A stretch of 64,000 bases of DNA from Brevibacillus_D fluminis_A (GTDB lineage: Bacteria > Bacillota > Bacilli > Brevibacillales > Brevibacillaceae). How positions within the stretch are numbered: position 1 is the stretch's first letter; each line of letters opens with the position of its first letter. A program made the translations under genes and the position numbers. The stretch is from NCBI RefSeq assembly GCF_052072235.1, contig NZ_CM125436.1, positions 3,962,001-4,026,000 of the forward strand. The letters run 5' to 3'. The notes under the pieces are model-generated. The model saw nothing but the letters and a program-made list of their open reading frames with translations, was not told the origin of the DNA and did not search any database. This document shows positions 1-7,703 of the stretch, in pieces.

Positions 1-190
1 TGCCGGAAAAGGCGCCCGCCTGAAAGAAGGAATGGTCATCACGATCGAACCGATGTTGAATCTCGGCACCTATCATGCCAAAATTGATGATGACGGTTGG
101 ACTGCACGGACACGCGACGGCGCCCTCTCCGCACAGTATGAGCACACGATCGCGATTACGTCAAACGGCCCGCTCATTTTGACCGAATAA
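1..190 (+). CDS. map: Type I methionine aminopeptidase, C-terminal fragment
   Basis: The window opens inside this gene; only the last 62 codons, read from base 2, are present, ending in TAA. The enzyme removes the initiator methionine from nascent proteins with a dinuclear metal centre. The visible part has the two C-terminal metal-binding glutamate motifs of the M24 family: ITIEPM near the start of the fragment and QYEHTI near the end, separated by the usual variable stretch with DDGWT. The 17-base gap to the next gene could allow co-transcription. Whether this is the housekeeping Map or a second copy cannot be told from the fragment. Confidence 0.9.
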   Translation, partial: AGKGARLKEGMVITIEPMLNLGTYHAKIDDDGWTARTRDGALSAQYEHTIAITSNGPLILTE

Positions 191-207
191 AAGAGAGAGA
201 TTGGTGA

Positions 208-675
208 TTGACTATGATGGAGGAGATTTTGCAGCGATATGAAACGAGTATCGCATGGGCCAATGCAGCGAGACAAATCACCGAAGAACAATGGCTCTCA
301 CCAATGAAGGACGGCAAATGGAGCATTGCCGAAACCGTATCCCACCTGATCGCCTGGGATCGTTTCATCCTGGACGTTCGCCTGCCCCATATCGCACCGG
401 GCAAGCAGCTTGCTTCCGCTCCCGTCGATGTGGAAACAATGAATGGCGATGCAGCGCGTTATGCGCGCTCCGGCGTCACGCGCGATGAATTGCTCGACCA
501 GTGGGTGGACGTTCGCTCCCGGCTGCTTGACAAGCTCCGCACGCATAGCGAGGAGTCGTTCGCTGCCCCATATTACATCGGGGATCGGGAAATGACGCTC
601 GCCCGCTACATCGAAGGGATGATCGACCACGATCTGCATCACCGTGAGCAGATGGACGCATTCCTCGGACGATAA
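208..675 (+). CDS. DinB-like family protein
   Basis: A protein of 153-155 residues with the four-helix DinB_2/YfiT-type fold pattern: an N-terminal helix (RYETSIAWANA), then KDGKWSIAETVSHLIAWDR, and a C-terminal HDLHHREQMDAF helix. The histidines (SHLIAWDR and HDLHHRE) are the positions that bind a divalent metal in this superfamily; many members are thiol-dependent S-transferases or have no known substrate. The start is uncertain: TTG at 208 sits 8 bases after a weak AAGAGAGAG, while ATG at 214 is the next candidate. Function beyond the fold is not predictable. Confidence 0.8.
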   Translation: MTMMEEILQRYETSIAWANAARQITEEQWLSPMKDGKWSIAETVSHLIAWDRFILDVRLPHIAPGKQLASAPVDVETMNGDAARYARSGVTRDELLDQWVDVRSRLLDKLRTHSEESFAAPYYIGDREMTLARYIEGMIDHDLHHREQMDAFLGR

Positions 676-687
676 TGCGAAGAAAAA

Positions 688-721
688 AAGCAGTAAGCCT
701 CGTCATGACGGCTTACTGCTT
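688..721. terminator. Convergent rho-independent terminator
   Basis: AAGCAGTAAGCC at 688-699 pairs with GGCTTACTGCTT at 710-721. It is flanked by a run of A on the left, which is a T-run on the minus strand, so it most clearly ends the small minus-strand gene at 732-902. The plus-strand DinB-like gene converges on it. Confidence 0.75.
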
Positions 722-731
722 CTTTCGTTTG

Positions 732-902
732 TTAACGAACCTTTTTCATCGTGACACTGCCCATCATCTCTTCCAGCGCCTGCACGTCTTTCTCCAATTC
801 GCGGATATCATCCTCGATCAGTTGCATAAGGCGTTGCTTCTCACGCAAAACTTTGCGAGTTTGCTCAAGACGATGATTCATGTCGAACACACCGAGATAC
901 AC
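732..902 (-). CDS. Small coiled-coil protein (56 aa), unrecognised
   Basis: A 56-codon reading frame starting at GTG (902), 8 bases after a strong GGGAGGG and ending in TAA. The translation begins MYLGVFDMNHRLEQ and continues almost entirely as charged helix (REKQRLMQLIEDDIRELEKDVQALEEMM), a likely coiled coil. No family was recognised. The good ribosome binding site, the clean terminator just downstream and a 7-bp inverted repeat directly upstream argue that it is a real gene. Function unknown; a small adaptor or regulator is only a guess. Confidence 0.6.
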   Translation of the reverse strand: MYLGVFDMNHRLEQTRKVLREKQRLMQLIEDDIRELEKDVQALEEMMGSVTMKKVR

Positions 903-918
903 TTGTTGTTCCCTCCCT

Positions 919-945
919 ATGTAACATGCTACAACTACGTTACAT
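919..945. promoter_or_regulatory. Inverted repeat upstream of the small coiled-coil gene
   Basis: ATGTAAC at 919-925 and GTTACAT at 939-945 form a perfect 7-bp inverted repeat with a 13-base spacer. It lies immediately upstream of the RBS (911-917) of the gene at 732-902. The size and position fit an operator for a dimeric regulator, but no cognate regulator was identified. Confidence 0.4.
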
Positions 946-1032
946 GTTATGCAGGAAGTTCCAATTGTTTACACTTTCGGGTTAGAAAACTTGGTTTCGC
1001 GTTTTTGGCGGAGCCTTAGTTCCACGTACCCA

Positions 1033-1365
1033 TTACAACCCCTTGTACTTCGCCAGCTCCGCACGCAGCCGGTAAATCTCCTGCTGCATCGCACGCTTTT
1101 CCAGCTGTTCCATTTCTTTATCAATGTTCGCATACGGATTATGGCTGTATTCGCCGCCGAACTCGCTCATCGGATTCACCCATGTCGGCTCTTTCGGCAC
1201 GATCATCGCCATCGCCAAATAAATCAGGATCGGGATTCCGGTAAAGATGGTCAATACGATCACACCCAGACGAACCAGCGTGGAGTCGATTCGCAAAAAC
1301 TGCGCCACCCCTCCACATACCCCAAACAATTTCTTGTCATACCCCGAACGATAGAGTCGATTCAT
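1033..1365 (-). CDS. PspC domain-containing membrane protein
   Basis: A 110-residue protein with an N-terminal PspC domain: NRLYRSGYDKKLFGVCGGVAQFLRIDSTLVRLG is the family signature, followed by a transmembrane helix (VIVLTIFTGIPILIYLAMAMIV) and a polar C-terminal helix rich in Glu/Arg. PspC proteins in Firmicutes are small envelope-stress proteins; partners differ between lineages. The start was placed at ATG 1365, preceded by AAAGGTGA, rather than further upstream where there is no RBS and the sequence is not PspC-like. It stands alone, with no PspA or LiaR-type partner in view. Confidence 0.85.
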   Translation of the reverse strand: MNRLYRSGYDKKLFGVCGGVAQFLRIDSTLVRLGVIVLTIFTGIPILIYLAMAMIVPKEPTWVNPMSEFGGEYSHNPYANIDKEMEQLEKRAMQQEIYRLRAELAKYKGL

Positions 1366-1548
1366 CTCACATTCACCTTTCTTTGTTCCTGTACTTGAAC
1401 TGTTCGTTTCTCTACTACTAGGATAGCAAATCGGCCTGTTGGCCATAACTGTCCATGGAGGGATTTCGCCTCCGTCCCGAGGCGGAGATCCTGGTTCACG
1501 AGCCACCTTCGGCGCTTTAACGCTTTTACGTGCCTTTCTTTTCTGCTA

Positions 1549-1591
1549 CAATAAAGAAAAAAGACCGCGCAGGTGGCGGCCTGCAGCGGTC
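1549..1591 (-). terminator. Terminator of the homogentisate operon
   Basis: GACCGC (1563-1568) pairs with GCGGTC (1586-1591), with an inner GCAGG/CCTGC stem; on the minus strand the hairpin is followed by a T-rich run. It sits directly after the flavin reductase gene. Confidence 0.8.
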
Positions 1592-1599
1592 AAGCGATC

Positions 1600-2214
1600 T
1601 TATTTGGGTTGGTAAAGCGGGCGCGGGCGGTCAAACAGCTCACCGAGTGTGGCATAGGAATGGCCCGCCAGTCTGCTTACAGGCGCGAGTTGCTTGGCAT
1701 CGATTTTGCCGTCGTAATAAAGTTCATCGGCGACATGCACGTGAACGACCTCGGCGATGATCAAATCCGATGTAGCCGGTTCGCCGAGCGGTACGACCTG
1801 GTGCAGCCGGCATTCAAAATGGAGCCTGGCCTCGGCCAAGCGCGGTGCCTTCACTTGTGCAGACGGCTGTTTCGTCAGCCCGATTTCGTCCACCTCACTG
1901 ACGCCCGGCGGATAGTCTGCCGAACTTTGATTCGCAGCGTCCACGTTGTGGCAATCCACCATATTGATGACGAATTCTTTCGTTTCCAAAATATTGCGCG
2001 CTGTATCCTTCCAGGCACCGCCCGGCTTCCGGATGACTGCAATGGAAACCATCATCGGTTCGATGCAGGCGACGTTAAAATAGCTGAATGGCGCCGCGTT
2101 GACGACTCCGTCTTCGCTGACCGAGGTGATCCAGGCGATCGGCCTTGGCAAAACGCTGCCAATCAGCAGCTTGTATTTTTCTTGGCGGTTAATTTCGCTC
2201 GTGTTGATTTCCAC
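1600..2214 (-). CDS. Flavin reductase-like FMN-binding protein
   Basis: A 204-residue protein of the flavin reductase/FMN split-barrel family. The N-terminal stretch LIGSVLPRPIAWITSVSEDGVVNAAPFSYFN is the typical FMN phosphate and isoalloxazine binding region, and the C-terminal Y-x-x-LGELF-x-R-P-RP element also fits. Start GTG at 2214 follows AGGAGG with 8-base spacing. It is the last gene of a three-gene operon after homogentisate dioxygenase (27-base gap). It could supply reduced flavin to a monooxygenase or act on a pathway by-product; no monooxygenase gene is visible in the window, so its substrate is unknown. Confidence 0.8.
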   Translation of the reverse strand: MEINTSEINRQEKYKLLIGSVLPRPIAWITSVSEDGVVNAAPFSYFNVACIEPMMVSIAVIRKPGGAWKDTARNILETKEFVINMVDCHNVDAANQSSADYPPGVSEVDEIGLTKQPSAQVKAPRLAEARLHFECRLHQVVPLGEPATSDLIIAEVVHVHVADELYYDGKIDAKQLAPVSRLAGHSYATLGELFDRPRPLYQPK

Positions 2215-2241
2215 GCGCTGTTCCTCCTGTTTCCTCTGCCT

Positions 2242-3405
2242 TTACGATTCTGTCGGCAGCCAGCTTGACATATACCCCTGATCCTCGATCGCCAGCGCTT
2301 GCTTGGTGACATGGAGCGGGTGGAACGTGTCGAGCATGACAGCCAATTCCTTCGTTTCTGTTTTCCCGATGCTCGCCTCGATTTTGCCTGGATGCGGCCC
2401 GTGCGGAATGCCCATCGGGTGCAGCGTGATCGATCCTTCATACACGCCTTTGCGGCTCATGAAATTGCCATCCACATAGTACAGCACCTCATCGCTCTCC
2501 ACATTGCTGTGGAAATACGGCGCCGGGATGGATTGCGGATGGTAATCGTACAGCCGCGGAACAAACGAGCAGATGACGAAATTCGGTCCGGCAAACGTCT
2601 GGTGCACGGGCGGCGGCTGGTGAATGCGCCCGGTGATCGGCTCAAAATCGTGGATGCTGAGCGCATACGGATACAGGTAGCCATCCCAGCCCACCACATC
2701 GAGCGGATGGAAATCAAACTGATAGCTGTAAATCACATCGCTCCGCTTGACCCGCACCTCGAACTCGCCTGCCTCGACATGGGTATCCAGCCGCTCCGGC
2801 ACGCGAATATCCCGTTCACAAAACGGCGAATGTTCCAACAATTGACCATGCTCGTTCCGATACCGTTTCGGCGGTACAATTTCATTCGAAGCTTCAATTA
2901 CCAGAAAGCGGCTTTTCTCGTCTGCCGGGACGATGCGGTACGTGGTACCGATCGGAATCACCAAATAGTCGCCGGGCCGATACGCAATCGTTCCGAAAAC
3001 GGTCTGCAGCTCGCCTTCGCCTTGATGCACGAACAGCACTTCGTCGCCATCAGCATTGCGGTAAAAATAATCCATCGGCTCGGTCGGGATGCAGACGCCC
3101 ATGACGACGTCGCTGTTGCCCAACAAATACTGCCGGCCTGTAACCGGATCGCCGCCCGGCGGCAAATCGAACGTCAGAAAATGCTGGTGCTTCAGATGTT
3201 CTTGCGTCACGTACTCAATCGTCCGGTCCGCGAATTTTTTCGTCGCACGCACTTGTGTCGGCGGATTATGATGGTACAAAATCGACTGGATGCCAGAGAA
3301 TCCTTTCGTTCCCATCACCTGCTCACGGTACAAGGTTCCGTCAGGCTTAAAAAAGGTTACGTGCCGCTTGTGCGGCACTTCGCCCATGCGTTGATAAAAT
3401 GGCAT
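2242..3405 (-). CDS. hmgA: Homogentisate 1,2-dioxygenase
   Basis: A 387-residue cupin-type ring-cleaving dioxygenase converting homogentisate to maleylacetoacetate in tyrosine catabolism. Motifs expected for iron binding and catalysis are present: PYFHSNVESDEV around residues 297-307 (H299 with nearby acidic residues) and LHPMGIPHGPHPG around 328-340 (H329, H335). The length suits the shorter bacterial form. The start ATG follows GAGGGAG. It lies 27 bases downstream of the fumarylacetoacetase gene, so two consecutive enzymes of the pathway are co-transcribed. 4-Hydroxyphenylpyruvate dioxygenase and a maleylacetoacetate isomerase are not in the window. Confidence 0.93.
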   Translation of the reverse strand: MPFYQRMGEVPHKRHVTFFKPDGTLYREQVMGTKGFSGIQSILYHHNPPTQVRATKKFADRTIEYVTQEHLKHQHFLTFDLPPGGDPVTGRQYLLGNSDVVMGVCIPTEPMDYFYRNADGDEVLFVHQGEGELQTVFGTIAYRPGDYLVIPIGTTYRIVPADEKSRFLVIEASNEIVPPKRYRNEHGQLLEHSPFCERDIRVPERLDTHVEAGEFEVRVKRSDVIYSYQFDFHPLDVVGWDGYLYPYALSIHDFEPITGRIHQPPPVHQTFAGPNFVICSFVPRLYDYHPQSIPAPYFHSNVESDEVLYYVDGNFMSRKGVYEGSITLHPMGIPHGPHPGKIEASIGKTETKELAVMLDTFHPLHVTKQALAIEDQGYMSSWLPTES

Positions 3406-3432
3406 GCATTCTCCCTCTTTCCGTTCCCCATC

Positions 3433-4368
3433 TCATTTGGCAATGACCGTATTGCGCAAGATCCCGAGGCGTTCCACTTCCAGCTCGACGACATCTCCCG
3501 GCTTGAGCCAGTCATAGCGCTCCGTGCCCAGCTCCAGGATGCAGCCGGTTCCGACCGTGCCGGAGCCCAGCACGTCGCCAGGATGCAGCATGCAGTCGGC
3601 GGAAGCGTGCGCCACCAATTGAGCGAACGTATAATGAATGTCGCCCAACGATCCGCGCGAATACTCGTTGCCATTCACTCTCGCAATCATCGGCAGATTG
3701 AACCTGCTTCCTGACGCAGAAACCGTCCGCACATCTTCCAATTCGTCCAGCGTCACCAAATACGGCCCCATCGAGGTGGCAAAGTCCTTGCCTTTTGCCG
3801 GACCAAGACCGACCTTCACTTCTTCGCGCTGCAAATCGCGGGCGCTCCAATCATTAAGGATGCAAAAGCCGGCGATATGCTCCTCTGCATCTTCAACCGC
3901 GATGTCGATGCCGCCCTTGCCGATCACGCAGGCGACCTCCAGCTCGTAGTCGAGCCATTCCGTCGCTTTCGGCTTGACGACAGGCTCTTCCGGCCCGAGA
4001 AAGGCAGAGGCGTTGGAAAAATAAAAGACCGGAAACTGATACCACTCGGGAACCATGTCCAGCCCCCGGCGGGCACGCGCCGTCTTGACATGCGCTTCGA
4101 ATGCGTAAAAATCGCGGAAGCTGTTCGGGCGAGTGAGCGGCGATCCCAGGCGCACCTGTTCAAGCGACAGTGGTTCATACTCATGACAATCGAGGGAAAG
4201 CGCTTGCAAGGCAGGCTGCCATACCGCCCAGCTTTGCAGCAGCTCCAGCACGGTGGACGGTGCATCGGGCATCGCCCAGTTGATGTCGATCACCGCCTGG
4301 TCCACCAAAAGCCCGGCGCGCCATGGCATCGCGTCATTATCCATTGGTCTGTAGGAGACAAGCTTCAC
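3433..4368 (-). CDS. Fumarylacetoacetate hydrolase
   Basis: A 311-residue FAH-family hydrolase, presumably cleaving fumarylacetoacetate to fumarate and acetoacetate. Key features are SFRDFYAFEAHVKTAR, the metal-binding E-x-E in WLDYELEVACVIGKGG, GFCILNDWSARDLQREE and the C-terminal GSGTVGTGCILELG loop. Two GTG codons are possible; GTG 4368 was chosen because AAAGGAGG lies 8 bases before it, whereas the RBS runs into the GTG at 4377. First gene of the operon with hmgA, which makes the homogentisate role much more likely than for the second FAH-family gene at 25.5 kb. Confidence 0.88.
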   Translation of the reverse strand: MKLVSYRPMDNDAMPWRAGLLVDQAVIDINWAMPDAPSTVLELLQSWAVWQPALQALSLDCHEYEPLSLEQVRLGSPLTRPNSFRDFYAFEAHVKTARARRGLDMVPEWYQFPVFYFSNASAFLGPEEPVVKPKATEWLDYELEVACVIGKGGIDIAVEDAEEHIAGFCILNDWSARDLQREEVKVGLGPAKGKDFATSMGPYLVTLDELEDVRTVSASGSRFNLPMIARVNGNEYSRGSLGDIHYTFAQLVAHASADCMLHPGDVLGSGTVGTGCILELGTERYDWLKPGDVVELEVERLGILRNTVIAK

Positions 4369-4421
4369 CTGTATCACCTCCTTTAGTTTGTGAAAGCACT
4401 TTTAGCATAACCGAAATGGTT

Positions 4422-5303
4422 TCATTTTTCCAGTAGTCTCATGTCGTTCGGCAGCGGCTCTTCGAAGCAGAGGCGCTCTTTGCTGCGCGGATGGCTAAAT
4501 TCCAGCCGCCATGCATGCAGCGCTTGCCGGCCGATCAAGTCGCGCTTTCCACCGTACAGGTCGTCGCCTAACAGCGGATGCCCGAGGTAGCACATGTGCA
4601 CGCGGATTTGATGGGTGCGTCCCGTATCCAGACGGAGTTCCACCCATGTATAGCCGTCCTCCCGCTTGAGGACGCGATAATGCGTTCGCGCGGGCTGCCC
4701 GTCGGCTCTCACCGTTCGCTCGATGATCGAATGATCGGCAAGTCCGATCGGCGCATCGATTGTCCCTTCCTCCTGCTCAACCATGCCGTGCACAGCCGCG
4801 ACATACGTACGCAATATCGTACGATCTTTCTGCATCCGCGAACACTGCTCATGTGCCCATTGATTTTTGGCGATGATCATAAGGCCCGATGTGTCTTTAT
4901 CAAGACGGTTGACGGGGCGGAATTTGCGCTCCTCGCCGTTTGCCAGCCAATAGGCGATGACGCCGTTTGCCAGCGTGCCATCCTCATGTGTGCGCGTCGG
5001 ATGTACGACAAGTCCTGCCGGCTTTGCCACGATCAGCAAATCTTCGTCCTCAAAGCGGACCTCGATCGGCATCTCCTGCGGCGGGATCGTCTCCGCTGTC
5101 TCTTCCTCGACCATGACGATTACCTCGTCATCGGTCTTCAGCACATGATTGACGTACACATCGCTGCCATTGACCAAAATGCGCCCCTCATGCTTGGCGC
5201 GGATCAGCAACCTGCGGGACACCCCGTACTCCTGCTGCAGGACATCCCGCACCGTCTTTCCTTGCTGCCGCTCACCTGCGGTAAAACCCAACACCTTCTC
5301 CAT
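4422..5303 (-). CDS. RluA family pseudouridine synthase
   Basis: A 293-residue RNA pseudouridine synthase. The catalytic motif VNRLDKDTSGLMI is present with its aspartate at residue 135. The N-terminal 60 residues (TVRDVLQQEYGVSRRLLIRAK then ILVNG) resemble the S4-like RNA-binding part, and GRTHQIRVHMCYLGHPLLGD is the conserved C-terminal element. It isomerises specific uridines in rRNA or tRNA; which ones cannot be inferred. Monocistronic, ending just upstream of the dioxygenase operon. Confidence 0.9.
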   Translation of the reverse strand: MEKVLGFTAGERQQGKTVRDVLQQEYGVSRRLLIRAKHEGRILVNGSDVYVNHVLKTDDEVIVMVEEETAETIPPQEMPIEVRFEDEDLLIVAKPAGLVVHPTRTHEDGTLANGVIAYWLANGEERKFRPVNRLDKDTSGLMIIAKNQWAHEQCSRMQKDRTILRTYVAAVHGMVEQEEGTIDAPIGLADHSIIERTVRADGQPARTHYRVLKREDGYTWVELRLDTGRTHQIRVHMCYLGHPLLGDDLYGGKRDLIGRQALHAWRLEFSHPRSKERLCFEEPLPNDMRLLEK

Positions 5304-5395
5304 GCCATCCTCCGCAACTTTTCTCTTCTATTTACGCTAGTATAGTAGAAAGCAGCGGTTTTGTTCAATGCACGCCGCTTGGCCCCGTCAAAATG

Positions 5396-5435
5396 AAAAA
5401 ACCGCCAAAGCTCCGCAGAGCTTGTGACGGTTTTT
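5396..5435. terminator. Terminator downstream of tpx
   Basis: AAAAACCGCC-AAGCTC pairs with GAGCTTG-GACGGTTTTT around a short loop, with T-tracts on both strands. It ends tpx on the minus strand. Confidence 0.8.
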
Positions 5436-5449
5436 GGCGTGGAAGCCGA

Positions 5450-5971
5450 TTATTTTGCTGCTTTCGCTGCTTCAATCGCCGCTTCATAGTTCGGATGTTG
5501 GCCCACAGCCGGTACGTATTCAACGTACACCACTTTATCGTTGGCATCCACGACGAATACCGCGCGGCTCAGGAGGCGCAATTCTTTGATCGCTACGCCG
5601 TAAGCAGTACCGAAGGAAAGGTCGCGGTGGTCGGACAGCGTTTCGACTTTGTCGATGCCAGCAGCGCCGCACCAGCGCTTTTGGGCAAATGGCAGGTCAA
5701 CGGAGATCGTCAGGATCGACACGCCTTCCAGTTGAGCCGCTTCTTCATTGAAACGGCGAGTTTGTTGATCGCATACGCCTGTGTCCAGGGATGGAACAAC
5801 GGAGATGATGCGCACGGTTCCTTTGGAATCGTCAAGCGTAACAGGATTCAGGGCGTTGCCCAAAACAGTGAAATTCGGCGCTTTGTCGCCGACTTTGATT
5901 TCTGGTCCGATCAGAGTTACAGGCTGGTCTTTAAAGGTAACAACGCCTGTGCGTTCTACTTGAGTTGTCAT
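5450..5971 (-). CDS. tpx: Thiol peroxidase (atypical 2-Cys peroxiredoxin)
   Basis: A 173-residue thiol peroxidase that reduces alkyl hydroperoxides and H2O2 with thioredoxin as reductant. The peroxidatic cysteine lies in PSLDTGVCDQQTRRF (C67) and the resolving cysteine in QKRWCGA (C101); the 34-residue spacing is that of Tpx. ATG 5971 is chosen because AAAGGAGG precedes it by 9 bases; the frame remains open further upstream but lacks an RBS there. Monocistronic with its own terminator. Confidence 0.95.
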   Translation of the reverse strand: MTTQVERTGVVTFKDQPVTLIGPEIKVGDKAPNFTVLGNALNPVTLDDSKGTVRIISVVPSLDTGVCDQQTRRFNEEAAQLEGVSILTISVDLPFAQKRWCGAAGIDKVETLSDHRDLSFGTAYGVAIKELRLLSRAVFVVDANDKVVYVEYVPAVGQHPNYEAAIEAAKAAK

Positions 5972-6040
5972 AGCAGACAACCTCCTTTGCAAGAATGATA
6001 TGTACGTTTATCATCATAACGCATCTTTGTTACTTTTACA

Positions 6041-6556
6041 CTATCCTAACTGTGAAAAAGCAACTTCTTTTATTTCTTTTATTTCGTGCTCATAATCCCA
6101 ATCGCACTGTTCGTTAAGCTCATGGCAGCGCATCAGGGCATGATACAGCGCGAATTCAAAGCTGACCTGCTCCAGATCATAGCACACCGACAAGCTGTCC
6201 GGCTTCATCGTGTTGACGATTTCAATATGATAGTGGTGCCGATCCCCCTCATGCTTCGTCGGAACCAGATACCCCATCCGCGATAACACCGAGAACGTAT
6301 CGAATACGCCTTCATCGTCAAAATCATGGCTATCCTCTGATTCCGCCAGAAGATCATACAAATCTTCCAGCTCAAGCCGCTCCAGATGATCCGGAGCGGG
6401 AATGGACAGCACCGCGCCATCTTCATGTACAAAATAAACATGCTTGCGATAGTGAAAAATGAGTTCGTCCTCTGGCACTTCATCCGTATAAAGCCAGTTC
6501 GCAGCCGGAATCAACAGCCGCCATATGCGGGCTGGTTCAACATCGAGCAGTTCCAC
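6041..6556 (-). CDS. Hypothetical acidic protein, unrecognised
   Basis: A 171-residue soluble, acidic protein. It begins at GTG 6556, eight bases after AGGAGG. The middle is rich in Asp/Glu (LELEDLYDLLAESEDSHDFDDEG), followed by FDTFSVLSRMGYLVPTKHEGDRHHYHIEI and a C-terminal YHALMRCHELNEQCDWDYEHE helix. No signal peptide, membrane segment or familiar motif was found. Flanked by tpx and amj, with no sign of co-transcription with tpx. Function unknown. Confidence 0.7.
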   Translation of the reverse strand: MELLDVEPARIWRLLIPAANWLYTDEVPEDELIFHYRKHVYFVHEDGAVLSIPAPDHLERLELEDLYDLLAESEDSHDFDDEGVFDTFSVLSRMGYLVPTKHEGDRHHYHIEIVNTMKPDSLSVCYDLEQVSFEFALYHALMRCHELNEQCDWDYEHEIKEIKEVAFSQLG

Positions 6557-6641
6557 GACGCACGCCTCCTCTCATTCCCAGTTTGCACCAGAGAGATGCG
6601 CACTATTCAACGCCGCTGCCGCTTATGACGCGCTGTTGGCA

Positions 6642-7457
6642 TCAGCCGAACAATCCGTGCTTGCTGACCCAGACGATCCACGAGATGAACTTGGCGAATG
6701 GCCATAGCAACAGCTGCGCGATGAACGTACCGAGCAGCCGGCCCAGCCCCAGCTGGAAGATGGACGCCTTCAAATCGCGGAGCGGCCGCTTTTCCATCAC
6801 GACGTCATCGAGCAGCTTGGCGCTGATCGGATCGACGAAGATGACCAGCAGGATCGTCCCCACTCCATTGATTACGGATGCCAGCATGCTTGCCTGCAGC
6901 CGGTCGTTCGGCATCATCGCACCGGCGAACAGGGCGGACAGATTGGCGATGGAGTAGAAGGAAAAGATCGCGGCATTCAGGACGAAAAAAGTATAGCCCA
7001 GCTTGACCGTGCGGATTTGGCGCAGGTTGGAGCGAATCGCCGGCAGCCAAAACTGCGACGGAAGCCGAAGCAAAATCCGCAAAATTCCTTCCGACATGAT
7101 GATGCGCGGAAAACTCCCGTGCTCATCGAGCTTGTAAGTCCCGATCTCCAGCACGCGGGCAACCGTCGGCACAAACAGCATGCCGAGCAAAATTCCGCCG
7201 CTCATCGAAAGCAGCACATAATGAAGCTTTACATCCAGCCCGTCCACGTTATGGCTGTTGATCGCCTCTTCCACGACCGAGGCGAGAAAAAACAGCTGAA
7301 GCATAACCGCAAAGCGAGAAAATACGACCAAAATATTAAACAATGAGGTGGAGGTGCCGATCCGACCTGTCCGCGCTCCTGATAGGCGAGCTGAATAGGA
7401 GACGGTCTCGATCATGCTGATTAGTGCCGTAACCACCAAAACGATGACAAGTTTCAC
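6642..7457 (-). CDS. amj: Alternate lipid II flippase Amj
   Basis: A 271-residue integral membrane protein with about six hydrophobic segments. The N-terminal region IETVSYSARLSGARTGRIGTSTSLFNILVVFSR is the hallmark of the Amj (YdaH, DUF2837) family. In B. subtilis Amj moves lipid II across the membrane and can replace MurJ when the latter is absent or blocked. ATG at 7457 follows an AAAGGGGAAG-type RBS. It is monocistronic and points away from pyc. No MurJ gene is visible in the window. Confidence 0.85.
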   Translation of the reverse strand: MKLVIVLVVTALISMIETVSYSARLSGARTGRIGTSTSLFNILVVFSRFAVMLQLFFLASVVEEAINSHNVDGLDVKLHYVLLSMSGGILLGMLFVPTVARVLEIGTYKLDEHGSFPRIIMSEGILRILLRLPSQFWLPAIRSNLRQIRTVKLGYTFFVLNAAIFSFYSIANLSALFAGAMMPNDRLQASMLASVINGVGTILLVIFVDPISAKLLDDVVMEKRPLRDLKASIFQLGLGRLLGTFIAQLLLWPFAKFISWIVWVSKHGLFG

Positions 7458-7573
7458 ACTTTCTTCCCCTTTTCCAAAACAAGCGGCGCTTATCCTTTAT
7501 CGCCACTCCTGCATAATACCTTTTCTATCATGGGGCAAGCAACTGAAAGAATCAACTTTTGACTAAAAAAACA

Positions 7574-7621
7574 ATTATTCTGAGCAATTTTCGTATCGCG
7601 GGCAAAACAATTCTGAAAATT
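7574..7621. promoter_or_regulatory. CodY-box-like motifs upstream of pyc
   Basis: ACAATTCTGAAAATT at 7607-7621 matches the CodY consensus AATTTTCWGAAAATT at 12 of 15 positions, and a weaker copy (ATTATTCTGAGCAAT, 10 of 15) sits at 7574-7588. Both lie 80-130 bases upstream of the pyc start. CodY itself is encoded at 43.7-44.5 kb. Confidence 0.4.
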
Positions 7622-7703
7622 GGTAGTGTGAATGTAACCGGAATTATGTATATTGATAATTGTACTACCGTTTTTCAAGATAGATGAATTAGGGGGAGAG
7701 AAA

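Noticed and set aside
1461..1491. GC-rich hairpin (GGATTTCGCCTC / GAGGCGGAGATCC) upstream of the PspC gene
   Set aside because: A genuine inverted repeat, but with no T-tract, no adjacent gene end and no repeated copies; no role can be argued.
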